Below, one piece after another: positions 1 through 6,493 of a stretch of 22,747 nucleotides of DNA. The stretch spans positions 1-22,747 of the forward strand of contig NZ_SMMH01000042.1 of assembly GCF_004634215.1 (NCBI RefSeq), given 5' to 3'. The stretch comes from Deinococcus fonticola (lineage in GTDB: Bacteria; Deinococcota; Deinococci; Deinococcales; Deinococcaceae). The notes below the pieces were generated by a model. That model did not search any database. It worked only from the letters and a program-made list of their open reading frames with translations, and was not told the DNA's origin. Position 1 is the stretch's first letter. Every line of letters starts with the position of its first letter. The translations under genes and the position numbers were made by a program.

Positions 1-177
1 CGACCATCCGAGGCCCAGCGACCAGCAACGCCGACGAGGAAAAGCCGTGTAACACGGCTTAAAACCATGAAGGCCCGCGTAACCTTCCCATGCTCAACTG
101 TTGACAAATTGCGGAAAAAGGCTTAAACTGTAATTACCTCAGAGAGAGGAAAGGAGCGTAAAAATGACCACCCAGAC
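1..177 (+). repeat. Promoter/leader module, copy 1 (end of long repeat A)
   Basis: The segment from 21 to 177 recurs at 1121-1277 with only four substitutions that I can see, exactly 1100 bp downstream. A third version lies at 9737-9906. The module holds a palindrome at 42-60 (AAGCCGTGT, one base, ACACGGCTT), a sigma-70 type promoter, a purine-rich leader with a strong ribosome-binding site (AAGGAG at 151-156), and the first five codons of the downstream gene. Positions 1-20 also match 9737-9756, so the left window edge lies inside a longer repeat that continues from the right window edge. Confidence 0.9.
101..129 (+). promoter_or_regulatory. Sigma-70 type promoter, module copy 1
   Basis: A perfect -35 box TTGACA (101-106) lies 17 bp from a -10-like TAAACT (124-129). 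Transcription should begin near 136, giving a leader of about 28 nt that carries AAGGAG seven bases before the ATG at 164. The same boxes and spacing are kept in all three module copies, which argues for function. Confidence 0.8.
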
Positions 178-694
178 CGCAGAAACCCGCCCCCCTTATG
201 CCCTCAGTGCCAACATTACACAGGTGAAGTTTGCCCTCAGTAGCAACCCCGCCGCCGCCTGTGCCTTTCGCACCCTGTCGAGTCATTTTGTAACCGACGT
301 GCTGGAAAGCGCCACAGCAAACTTTATGGCCCAGGCGGGAGAGTGCCAAGCCCACGCCAAAGCCGCGCAGCACGCCGAGGACGCCGCGCACGCCCTCATT
401 ACGGGCCTGATGCTCAGCTTTATTCCCAACTGGGATAAGTACAAGGCCAGCGAAGCCGCCACCGATTACAACCGCCCGTACTTTGACCGTAAAGCCATGT
501 TCTACGGTAACAGCAGCGAAACTAAGCGCATTTATCTGAGCTTGCAAGGGGTGGACACTTACACCGCCAAGACTGCCCCCAGCCGCGTACTTATCAGTCA
601 TGCAGGCATGACCCTCTATCTGTTCAGCGAAGCCGACGCCCGTATTTTCACCGAGCGCACCGGGCAACCCCTCAAGCCTTACCACACCATCTAA
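164..694 (+). CDS. Hypothetical protein, 176 aa, first gene of module operon 1
   Basis: I do not recognise the family. The start is well supported: ATG at 164 follows AAGGAG by seven bases within the conserved leader. The first five residues, MTTQT, are encoded by the repeat itself and are shared with the gene at 1264. The N-terminal half (residues about 25-85) is alanine-rich and probably helical. The C-terminal half is richer in aromatic and beta-forming residues. No signal peptide, membrane segment or known catalytic motif is visible. It is followed after 44 bp by a small acidic protein gene and a terminator, so the pair forms a short operon. The function is unknown. Confidence 0.75.
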   Translation: MTTQTAETRPPYALSANITQVKFALSSNPAAACAFRTLSSHFVTDVLESATANFMAQAGECQAHAKAAQHAEDAAHALITGLMLSFIPNWDKYKASEAATDYNRPYFDRKAMFYGNSSETKRIYLSLQGVDTYTAKTAPSRVLISHAGMTLYLFSEADARIFTERTGQPLKPYHTI

Positions 695-703
695 AGCGGG
701 TCA

Positions 704-720
704 GGGGGGCCAGCCCCCCC
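704..720 (+). other. GC-only intergenic hairpin
   Basis: Six G (704-709) face seven C (714-720) across a four-base loop, between the stop codon at 692-694 and the ribosome-binding site at 727-732. There is no T-run, so it is more likely an mRNA-stability or attenuation element than a terminator. Comparable GC-rich hairpins sit before the second genes at 1544-1568 and 10276-10300. Confidence 0.5.
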
Positions 721-738
721 ACCCTCAAGGAGAAAAAG

Positions 739-993
739 ATGCTTTACAGCGGAGATGATTTTTACGACGACGACGTTACCAGCGGCCCGCAGCGCCGGAA
801 CGACCTAGAGGAGCTGCACGAGCGGGAAATCAATTTCGATGAGGCCGCAGCCGAAGCTCGCGCCCCGCTCATTGTGGAGAGCGCCAGCATGTACGACGAC
901 GGCCCAGAGCCGGACGGCGACGAAGGTTTAGACCTTCCAGACCCCTTAGACAACCTGACCGACGAGGAGCTTGCCAAACTGATGACAGAGTAA
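739..993 (+). CDS. Small highly acidic hypothetical protein, 84 aa
   Basis: ATG at 739 follows AAGGAG (727-732) by six bases. The product is very acidic, with Asp/Glu clusters near residues 6-12, in the middle (about 54-65) and at the C-terminus (TDEELAKLMTE). It has no membrane segment or signal peptide. Such small acidic plasmid or phage proteins sometimes act as DNA mimics or partner inhibitors, but nothing specific can be recognised here. It is the last gene before the terminator at 1084-1110, in an operon with the gene at 164. Coding status is supported by the ribosome-binding site; function is unknown. Confidence 0.65.
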   Translation: MLYSGDDFYDDDVTSGPQRRNDLEELHEREINFDEAAAEARAPLIVESASMYDDGPEPDGDEGLDLPDPLDNLTDEELAKLMTE

Positions 994-1083
994 GCCCCGG
1001 TATCCAGTCAGACCCCCGCCAGGACGCGACCAGTCGCGTCCCTTTCCTCTCTCTATGAAAAAGCGCCCCCACGAGTGCGGCCA

Positions 1084-1110
1084 CCGACTTTATCAAGTCG
1101 GTTTTTTGTT
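1084..1110 (+). terminator. Rho-independent terminator of module operon 1
   Basis: A 7-bp perfect stem CCGACTT / AAGTCGG with a TATC loop is followed directly by TTTTTTGTT. It closes the operon 164-993 and lies just upstream of the second promoter module. Confidence 0.85.
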
Positions 1111-1120
1111 GTCATGGCTC

Positions 1121-1277
1121 ACCAGCAACGCCGACGAGGAAAAGCCGTGTGGCACGGCTTAAAACCATGAAGGCCCGCGTAACTTTCCCATGCTCAATTG
1201 TTGACAAATTGCGGAAAAAGGCTTAAACTGTAATTACCTCAGAGAGAGGAAAGGAGCGTAAAAATGACCACCCAGAC
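1121..1277 (+). repeat. Promoter/leader module, copy 2
   Basis: This is a 157-bp direct repeat of 21-177 with about four substitutions. Two of these fall in the palindrome at 1142-1160, where the stem AAGCCGTG / CACGGCTT is kept and only its tip changes. The module reaches into the downstream gene as codons for MTTQT. It is the shortest of the three copies: the 5' part seen at 1-20 and 9737-9756 is missing. Confidence 0.9.
1201..1229 (+). promoter_or_regulatory. Sigma-70 type promoter, module copy 2
   Basis: TTGACA (1201-1206), 17-bp spacer, TAAACT (1224-1229), followed by the conserved leader with AAGGAG. It should drive 1264-1476 and the methyltransferase gene at 1592. Confidence 0.8.
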
Positions 1278-1476
1278 GAGAGAACCCGCTTACATCACCC
1301 ACCCACGCGGCAGCCGGGTACACCATCGCCTGACGAACCGCACCGGGACTGTTATCAGCCACAGGGAGTTTGACAACTTTCTGATGATTTCTTGGGAAAA
1401 CCCCGCCCAGAACGACAAATACTGTACCGCTTACAGCCCCAGCGAGTTTGAAATTATCCGCAAAGGGGGGCAGTGA
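1264..1476 (+). CDS. Hypothetical protein, 70 aa
   Basis: The ATG at 1264 is placed by the repeat module, with AAGGAG seven bases upstream. After the repeat-encoded MTTQT, the chain contains a compact beta-rich stretch with a conserved-looking 'GSRVHHRLTNRTGTVI' pattern. This resembles small SH3-like or KOW-like beta folds, though I cannot assign it firmly. It has no membrane or export signal. It is the first gene of the operon that carries the DNA methyltransferase, so it may be an accessory or unrelated leader gene. Function unknown. Confidence 0.65.
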   Translation: MTTQTREPAYITHPRGSRVHHRLTNRTGTVISHREFDNFLMISWENPAQNDKYCTAYSPSEFEIIRKGGQ

Positions 1477-1479
1477 ATC

Positions 1480-1536
1480 ATGGCCCTCACGCTCCAGCAG
1501 GAGCTTTACCGCGCCCCAGCCGCCGCCCGGTACTGA
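1480..1536 (+). CDS. Possible 18-aa leader peptide
   Basis: ATG at 1480 lies three bases after the stop of the preceding gene and 9-14 bases after a G-run (AAAGGGGGG) that could act as a ribosome-binding site. The 18-codon frame (MALTLQQELYRAPAAARY) ends just before the hairpin at 1544-1568 that precedes the methyltransferase. This geometry would suit translational coupling or attenuation, but so short an ORF can arise by chance. Confidence 0.25.
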   Translation: MALTLQQELYRAPAAARY

Positions 1537-1543
1537 ACCGCCC

Positions 1544-1568
1544 GCCGCGCCCACGACCAGGGCGCGGC
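1544..1568 (+). promoter_or_regulatory. Hairpin upstream of methyltransferase RBS
   Basis: A perfect 9-bp GC stem GCCGCGCCC / GGGCGCGGC with a 7-base loop ends 12 bases before the GAGG ribosome-binding site (1581-1584). Without a T-run it is probably not an intrinsic terminator. It may limit read-through or translation of the methyltransferase. Confidence 0.5.
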
Positions 1569-1591
1569 CACCCCACCACCGAGGAAAAGCC

Positions 1592-2584
1592 ATGCGAACA
1601 AAAAACGTCACTGTCCAGCAGCCCCTTTTAATCACCAGCGCCCCCGCCCAGGCCCAGGCCCAGGCAGGCGCGGCCACCGCAATTGACCTCTTTGCAGGTG
1701 CAGGCGGATTCAGCGAAGGCGCAGCACTCGCGGGCGTTGAGGTCATTTGGGCAGCTAACCATAACCCGCTAGCGGTTCAGTGGCACGGACAGAACCACGC
1801 CCAGGCCGTGCATAGTTGTCAGGACTTACAACAGGCGAATTTCTACGACGTGCCTAAGGCCGACATTATTCTGGCGTCTCCCTGTTGCCAGGGCCACAGC
1901 AAAGCACGCGGCAAAGACCGCCCGCACCACGACAACCAGCGATCAACCGCTTGGGCCGTGGTATCCGCCGCCGAAGCCATGCAGAGTGAATGTCTGGTCA
2001 TTGAGAACGTGCCGGAGTTCACCGACTGGATCCTGTACCCAGCTTGGGCCGACGCCTTGAAGCGGTTGGGGTACAGCATCAGCGTGAACGTGCTGGACGC
2101 CGCCGACTTTGGCGTACCCCAGCACCGCACGCGGGTTTTTATTGTCGGAACCCGCAGCGCCGCGCCCCTTACTCTCAAGCTGGAGAAGAAAGAGCATGTG
2201 GCCGTCAATACCGTGCTGGAATGGGATAGTTACGACTGGAACCCGGTCAACAAGCCAGGGCGGGCCGAGAACAGCCTCAAGCGCATTGAAAACGGGCGAA
2301 AAGTGTACGGAGAGCGGTTTGTGGCCCCGTTCTACGGCTCAGGCTCAGGCACGACAGGGCGCAGCATCGAGCGGCCCATTGGCACGCTGACCACCAAAGA
2401 CCGTTGGAGCCTCATCAAAGGCGACCAAATGCGAATGGTGCAGATTCCCGAAGCAAAGCGAATCATGGGTTTCCGCGACAGCTACCAGCTTCCGGCCAGC
2501 CACACCGCCGCCATGCAGATGTTAGGCAATGCGGTATGCCCGCCCGTTCCCGCCGCCATATTGCAAGGCGTGTTAAAAGCCTGA
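1592..2584 (+). CDS. Solitary C5-cytosine DNA methyltransferase, 330 aa
   Basis: The enzyme transfers a methyl group from AdoMet to carbon 5 of cytosine in DNA. The family motifs appear in order: motif I 'DLFAGAGGFSEG' from D32; motif IV as 'SPCCQGHS', with the second Cys, C99, aligned to the catalytic Cys of the usual PPCQG; motif VI 'ENV' at E138; motif VIII 'QHRTR' from Q177; motif IX around 'RPIGTLTTKDRW'; and motif X 'LGNAVCPPV' near the end. The SPCCQGHS variant is also common among phage-borne enzymes. I chose the ATG at 1592 because GAGG lies eight bases upstream and the 48 in-frame codons before it are low-complexity. No restriction endonuclease gene is adjacent, so it probably acts alone, in regulation or protection. 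Target sequence unknown. Confidence 0.93.
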   Translation: MRTKNVTVQQPLLITSAPAQAQAQAGAATAIDLFAGAGGFSEGAALAGVEVIWAANHNPLAVQWHGQNHAQAVHSCQDLQQANFYDVPKADIILASPCCQGHSKARGKDRPHHDNQRSTAWAVVSAAEAMQSECLVIENVPEFTDWILYPAWADALKRLGYSISVNVLDAADFGVPQHRTRVFIVGTRSAAPLTLKLEKKEHVAVNTVLEWDSYDWNPVNKPGRAENSLKRIENGRKVYGERFVAPFYGSGSGTTGRSIERPIGTLTTKDRWSLIKGDQMRMVQIPEAKRIMGFRDSYQLPASHTAAMQMLGNAVCPPVPAAILQGVLKA

Positions 2585-2607
2585 CCCACAATCCCCAGCC
2601 GTTCCAG

Positions 2608-2641
2608 CCGTCGCCCGATATCGGGCGACGGCGAGTTTTTG
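2608..2641 (+). terminator. Rho-independent terminator after methyltransferase
   Basis: A 24-bp perfect palindrome (CCGTCGCCCGAT and its complement, 2608-2631) is followed by CGAG and TTTTTG. It lies 24 bases after the methyltransferase stop codon and ends module operon 2. Confidence 0.85.
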
Positions 2642-2676
2642 TCAGGCGACATTCTTAGTTCCCCAGTGGCTTATTC

Positions 2677-3263
2677 AGGAGGGGGAAGTCTCCCCCTGAG
2701 AAAAACGCAAAAGGCGCAAACATCCTGAGCGCGACCTTCCTCACGTCAGGCCGCAGGATGTGTGCAAAGCGTTTTTCTACCCCCTCTTGGTCTTGGGAAG
2801 CACCGAGCGGCGACGTGCAGGGGGGGCAGTGGTAGGGGCCAGCCCAGACGATTTTCAAGGGGAGGCCAGGTCTACCGCTTGCAGCGGGCCACTTGTCCCC
2901 CGGCAAGAAGCGCCGGGAGATGTTGCCGCAGGCCACTTCACGCCGCTGACGCGGCTGTATAAGGAGCGGCCAGAGGCCGCGCCGCACCGCCCCCGGCCCG
3001 GAGGCCGTCAGGGGGCCGCGCCCGTCGTCGGCCTAGAGGCGGCTCGTCGTCCTAGCCGAGCGCGACCAACACCACCAGAAGGCGCGGCCAGAGGGCCGCA
3101 CGGCCACCAGAACAGACCCAACCCCCCCCGCCCCTTCCCCTGGAAGGGGAGCTTTCCCCCCCCGCCCCCAAAGGGGTAGCAGGGAAAGCGCAGGGCCGCA
3201 AAAAAGCGCGGCTCAGACGCTTTCCCGCTGTCCAGGGTGAAAAAGCACATGGGCTGAACGCCC
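2677..3263. repeat. Long direct repeat B, left part
   Basis: Positions 2677-3246 (570 bp) match 22141-22711 closely. The main divergence is a hairpin segment near 2890-2925 that has been replaced in the other copy. No convincing gene is visible: frames are open only because the DNA is GC-skewed, and the region has long G- and C-runs and several hairpins (for example CCCCTTCC / GGAAGGGG near 3131-3149). The repeat is interrupted at 3263 by the composite transposon and resumes at 9594. Confidence 0.85.
3253..3263. repeat. 11-bp target-site duplication, left
   Basis: GCTGAACGCCC directly precedes the left inverted repeat of the first IS and is repeated exactly at 9594-9604 after the outer end of the second IS. 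The inner IS flanks (4394-4404 and 8456-8466) do not carry it, so it belongs to the whole 6.3-kb unit. Confidence 0.85.
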
Positions 3264-3292
3264 TGACCACTCTTCAAAACGGGTAGGGAGCA

Positions 3293-3324
3293 GCAGAAAG
3301 CCGGCTCCTGTACGGTGTTTCTGC
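3293..3324 (+). promoter_or_regulatory. Hairpin abutting the transposase start codon
   Basis: GCAGAAA (3293-3299) pairs with TTTCTGC (3318-3324), which ends one base before the ATG at 3326. The other IS copy keeps both arms despite changes in the loop. A possible ribosome-binding site GGGAG (3286-3290) lies just outside the 5' arm. The structure could limit transposase translation or bring the site close to the ATG. Confidence 0.5.
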
Positions 3325-3325
3325 G

Positions 3326-4390
3326 ATGAAAACCCCCGGGAGCCGACCCCCTCACGATACCTTGCAGACCGCCCTGCGGTCTGCCTTTCCTCTTGATGCC
3401 CGCCGCCTGGCGGTCTTCACGGCCCTGGTCCTGGCGGTCATCCAGGCACGCACGGTCGTCCTGTACAGCCTCAAAACCCACGTGGCGTTGCCAGGGTCGC
3501 TCACGGCCCGCTACCAGCGCCTGATCCGCTTTGTGCAGTTTTCCTTTCCAGACGGTCTGTTTCCCCGCTTTGCGCTGTCGTTCCTCCCGGATGGCCCCGT
3601 GGATCTCATCCTGGATCGGACGAACTGGAGACTCGGGCAGCAGGACGTGAACATCCTGCTCCTCTCCGCCGTGTGGAACGGGTTCAGCCTGCCCTTGATG
3701 TGGACCCTGCTCCCACACGGTGGGGCCAGTGATTCCCGGACTCGGGAATCACTCGTAAAGCGCTTCCTGACGCTCTGCCCGGGTCGGCCGATCCGGTGCC
3801 TCCTCGCAGACCGCGAGTTCATTGGGCGGCACTGGTTCCGTTTCCTCGAAGAACACGGCATTGCGCCGTGTATTCGACTTCCGGCACGCGCCACCATCGG
3901 TGCGCATCGTCTGCCCGTCTGGGCGGTGTTCAAGAACCTCCAGGTCGGTGAAGTCAGGGTCTGGCGCCGCCAGACCCTGATCTACGGCGTTTCACTTCGG
4001 GTGGCCGCGACGAAGAACGCCGCCGGGGAGACGCTGTACCTCGCGTACCGGGGGCACGTGGGACCGAACTTGCGCCGGTACGCCCAGCGCTGGCAGGCGG
4101 AGAACCTGCATGCCGCCCTGAAGACCAGGGGCTTCAACCTGGAGGACACGGGCCTGACCCGCGCGGAGCGGGTGTCCACCCTGTTGACGGTGGTCAGCGT
4201 GGCCTTCATCTGGGCCTGCCTCACGGGGGAACTACTGGCCGCGCGTATCAAGGTCAAGATCAAAAGCCACGGACACCGTGCGGTGTCCGTATTCCGACTC
4301 GGTCTGGACCATCTCCAGGATCTCCTGCTCCACCCGTCCCCGTCGTCCTGGCGCACCTTGTTGACCCTCATGCCACGTTTTGAAGAGTAG
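3326..4390 (+). CDS. IS4-family DDE transposase, 354 aa
   Basis: It catalyses cut-and-paste movement of the element. The DDE triad is visible: D97 in 'LDRTNW', D162 in 'ADREFIG' and E259 in the signature Y(2)R(3)E(6)K ('YAQRWQAENLHAALK'), which defines the IS4 family. The chain is full length and uninterrupted, so it is probably active. The start ATG at 3326 lies directly after a conserved hairpin. The stop codon overlaps the right inverted repeat. By eye the protein is about 92% identical to the copy at 8529, with differences concentrated at the N-terminus and near 'FIWACLTGELL'. Confidence 0.95.
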   Translation: MKTPGSRPPHDTLQTALRSAFPLDARRLAVFTALVLAVIQARTVVLYSLKTHVALPGSLTARYQRLIRFVQFSFPDGLFPRFALSFLPDGPVDLILDRTNWRLGQQDVNILLLSAVWNGFSLPLMWTLLPHGGASDSRTRESLVKRFLTLCPGRPIRCLLADREFIGRHWFRFLEEHGIAPCIRLPARATIGAHRLPVWAVFKNLQVGEVRVWRRQTLIYGVSLRVAATKNAAGETLYLAYRGHVGPNLRRYAQRWQAENLHAALKTRGFNLEDTGLTRAERVSTLLTVVSVAFIWACLTGELLAARIKVKIKSHGHRAVSVFRLGLDHLQDLLLHPSPSSWRTLLTLMPRFEE

Positions 4391-4393
4391 TCA

Positions 4394-4678
4394 GGTTTCC
4401 TACCCAAAGAATTGGGGTACGGACCGCAGACCCTGGCCGGTCTTTATAGCTGGATGAGCGACGCTGCGCATGGAGGCACGCGCCTCCTCCAGCAGCTGGC
4501 ACAGGACAATCCAGATGTTCAACGGTTCATGCGGGCCAGCCTGAACTTCGTCGCGGCCTCCTTGGCCCTGCTTCTGCAGAGGCTTGCAGAGCAGAAACCG
4601 GAGGTGCAGGCCTTCCTGACTTCCAACCTGGAGGTGCAGCACGCGGTCAGCCTCCAAGCCCACAGCGCTCTGAAGTGA
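4394..4678 (+). pseudogene. 3' remnant of a hypothetical gene cut by the IS
   Basis: The frame is open from the IS boundary at 4394 through to a stop at 4676-4678, with no good start codon or ribosome-binding site of its own. A TTG at 4412 is the first possible start. The chain looks like real helical protein, with leucine/alanine/glutamine-rich segments such as 'LLQQLAQDNPDVQRFMRASL' and a repeated pattern of Leu-Leu-Gln-x-Leu-Ala followed by Pro-x-Val-Gln. The parent gene's 5' part was probably removed when the IS inserted or recombined. Function not recognised. Confidence 0.5.
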
Positions 4679-5024
4679 CCGCTTACGGCCACGGCAAGGT
4701 CCTGCTCAGGTGTCGTGATTCCAGCACCCATTTGACCCGTTGCTAAGCCATGCACCTATTGAGAACAGCACGAGTGGGGATCCGCCCGGGGCTGTCGGCC
4801 GGTGCTGTGAAGTGCAGTCCCGGATCGGCTCAAGGTCTCGATCCGCCTCGACTTACGCCGAACTCAATTGGGATGCAGCAGGGCATACGGACAAGCCCGG
4901 GGAAGCACGCTGGGCGGAAGGACGACCCGGTCCCCGGTTGCCCCGTCCAAGCGTCCCTCGCGGACAATGGGACGCCCGGCGTCGTCCTTCCGCCCTCGCT
5001 GGTCTGGTCAGACTGGCGCTCACC
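4679..5024. other. Non-coding structured stretch inside the transposon
   Basis: I see no convincing gene here. Open frames exist, but they lack ribosome-binding sites and have random composition. The notable content is the long inverted repeat 4912-4995, plus smaller inverted motifs such as CTCACCT / AGGTGA near 5020-5043. Confidence 0.5.
4912..4995. repeat. Long imperfect inverted repeat
   Basis: GGGCGGAAGGACGAC (4912-4926) is the exact complement of 4981-4995. Nested inside is a second hairpin, GCGTCCC (4951-4957) with GGGACGC (4969-4975). As RNA or single-stranded DNA this would fold into a strong branched stem. It could be a bidirectional terminator, the remnant of another mobile element, or a small RNA. 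It lies downstream of both flanking gene remnants, which converge on it. Confidence 0.55.
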
Positions 5025-5317
5025 TCATGCGGGCGCAGGTGACGAGCGCGTCTTCTCCCTAATGGACGTCAGCGTAGTGTTTCGCCTTTCGTCCAAAAGT
5101 CGCTGCAAATTTTGCATGGCATGAGAGTCATGCTGCAGGGACGTTAACTTGGTTTCCTGTTGTTGCCGCTCGACGGAGAGCTGTTCAATGCGGGCCTGCC
5201 ACTCCTCCCTCTCCCGGTCATTCGACGGGAACACCTCCACAAAGGCATGCAAGGACAGCTCGGCGGCCCGCTGCGTGGCCAGGAAAATACTGGCACAGCC
5301 GATGAATCCCTGTGCTG
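5025..5317 (-). pseudogene. C-terminal remnant of a coiled-coil protein gene
   Basis: Read on the minus strand, the frame is open from the IS boundary at 5317 to a stop at 5025-5027, about 96 codons. The sequence contains a clear coiled-coil segment ('REREEWQARIEQLSVERQQQ' and onward) rich in Glu, Gln, Arg and Leu. The preceding stretch resembles a helical or hydrophobic domain end. The 5' part was replaced by the IS at 5318-6493, and I found no continuation on the far side of that IS. A TTG at 5252 could be a start but has no good ribosome-binding site. Parent function unknown. Confidence 0.5.
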
Positions 5318-6493
5318 CTCAGCACCTGACACTTCGGGAATTTGACGTGTGGGTGGTCGGGAAAGGCGTCCTGAGCAGCTCAAGGCAGACCCAGAAGGCC
5401 TCCCCGCCCCACCGTGCGGCCTGACCCAGCACCTGCCACCCGATGCGCACCTGGCTCACCACCGCCCGGCCTCGATTGTCCTGCCTTGCGGCGTGTTGCA
5501 ACACGGTCTGCGCGCCCACCCGGGCCATCCACGCCAGCGCAAGGCATAGCAGACCGAATAACCGGGAAATCCGGTCAGGGGCGGTCATGTGCGTGGCTTC
5601 CAGGTTCAGCCCGCGGCCCTTCAACGACGAGAACGCGGACTCGATGCCCCAGCGGAGACGATAGGTCTTCAACACGTCCAGGATAGGCAAATCCGAGGCG
5701 ACGATCACCCTGTCCCCTGCGGGGGACAGGGTGATGACCACGTGCATCCACCCGCCATACACCCAGGTCCGCTCGAAGAGCGTGCGGACTTCCCCGGGCT
5801 GGAGGGTCGTGAACAAGTCCCGGGCCAGGTCATCCAGGGCGCGGGTGTTCTCCCGGATGCGCAGACACTGCCGGATGCGTTTCCAGCGCAGGAATGAGCA
5901 CCATTCCTGCCCGACGAACTCCCGGTCTGCGATGAGCACCGACCAGCGCCGGGCTGGAAGAACCTGGAGCAGCCGGGAGACCAGAAGGATGCGGGCCGCG
6001 GTGCTGCTGTTCCCTTGATGCGGGAGGATCGACCACACGAGGGGAATGACCGCGCCCCCGAGGATGGCGCCCAGGACCAGGATGTTCAGCGGTGTCTGAC
6101 CATAGTGCCAGGTGGTGCGGTCCATGATCAGCGTCAACTTGCCGTCGGGGAGGAGAGGAAGCAGGACGTCCAAGACGTCCTGCGGGGTGAGCTGAGCGTC
6201 GTGGAAGACGCGGGCAACCGTGCGAGTCTTTGATTCCAGCGTCGCTTCCCTGGGCAGATGGAGCGCGATCTTACGGTGCAGGCTGGATTCGGCCTGGAGG
6301 AGCGCCAGGAGCACTTCCGCGAGCCGCCTCAGGGCATCGGTTCGTCGGTGAGGCAGGCAGCCTTTCAGGTGGGCGGCCAGCGTGTCAGCATGGAGGCGAG
6401 CAGGATTCTGGATCGTCACAGACCAAGATGCTGCCCTTTGTCATGCCGCACTGCGTCCAGGACGCCATTCATCGCAAAGTGTCAGGTGCTGAG
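5318..6493 (-). mobile_element. IS4-family insertion sequence, different subgroup (1176 bp)
   Basis: A perfect 17-bp terminal inverted repeat is present: CTCAGCACCTGACACTT at 5318-5334 and its complement at 6477-6493. One transposase gene fills the minus strand, and its stop codon lies in the left repeat. I could not find a clear target duplication at the flanks. This fits an old insertion or later rearrangement. Sequence and ends differ from those of the bounding ISs. Confidence 0.88.
5319..6419 (-). CDS. IS4-family DDE transposase, 366 aa
   Basis: Motifs of the family are complete: the first Asp in 'LIMDRTTWHYG', the second in 'IADREFVGQEW', and the Glu in a perfect Y(2)R(3)E(6)K signature ('YRLRWGIESAFSSLK'). 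The protein belongs to the same family as the two bounding transposases but is clearly divergent from them. The start used here is GTG at 6419. No in-frame stop or deletion is seen, so the gene could be active. It separates the coiled-coil remnant from the diguanylate cyclase gene. Confidence 0.92.
   Translation of the reverse strand: MTIQNPARLHADTLAAHLKGCLPHRRTDALRRLAEVLLALLQAESSLHRKIALHLPREATLESKTRTVARVFHDAQLTPQDVLDVLLPLLPDGKLTLIMDRTTWHYGQTPLNILVLGAILGGAVIPLVWSILPHQGNSSTAARILLVSRLLQVLPARRWSVLIADREFVGQEWCSFLRWKRIRQCLRIRENTRALDDLARDLFTTLQPGEVRTLFERTWVYGGWMHVVITLSPAGDRVIVASDLPILDVLKTYRLRWGIESAFSSLKGRGLNLEATHMTAPDRISRLFGLLCLALAWMARVGAQTVLQHAARQDNRGRAVVSQVRIGWQVLGQAARWGGEAFWVCLELLRTPFPTTHTSNSRSVRC

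Larger units (their letters stand above)
3264..4393 (+). mobile_element. IS4-family insertion sequence, left copy (1130 bp)
   Basis: Terminal inverted repeats of about 18 bp: the left end starts TGACCACTCTTCAAAAC and the right end, on the opposite strand, reads TGACTACTCTTCAAAAC. It has one intact transposase gene. It matches the copy at 8467-9593 over its whole length. Confidence 0.9.

Noticed and set aside
91..110. Radiation/desiccation response motif upstream of the module promoters
   Set aside because: The sequence around TTGACAAATTG is partly palindromic but does not match the known 17-bp Deinococcus motif well.
1448..1591. N-terminal extension of the C5 methyltransferase from a TTG at 1448
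   Set aside because: It overlaps the preceding gene, is Pro/Arg-rich without family similarity, and a normal ribosome-binding site precedes the ATG at 1592.
2655..3179. Protein-coding genes inside the long repeats (also 22122-22733)
   Set aside because: Several frames on both strands are open at once, as expected in GC-skewed DNA. The frames are not kept intact between the two repeat copies, and no ribosome-binding sites are seen.
4740..5124. Two overlapping plus-strand ORFs in the transposon cargo
   Set aside because: Composition is random-like with many Arg, Gly and Pro, there are no ribosome-binding sites, and they span the inverted repeat at 4912-4995.
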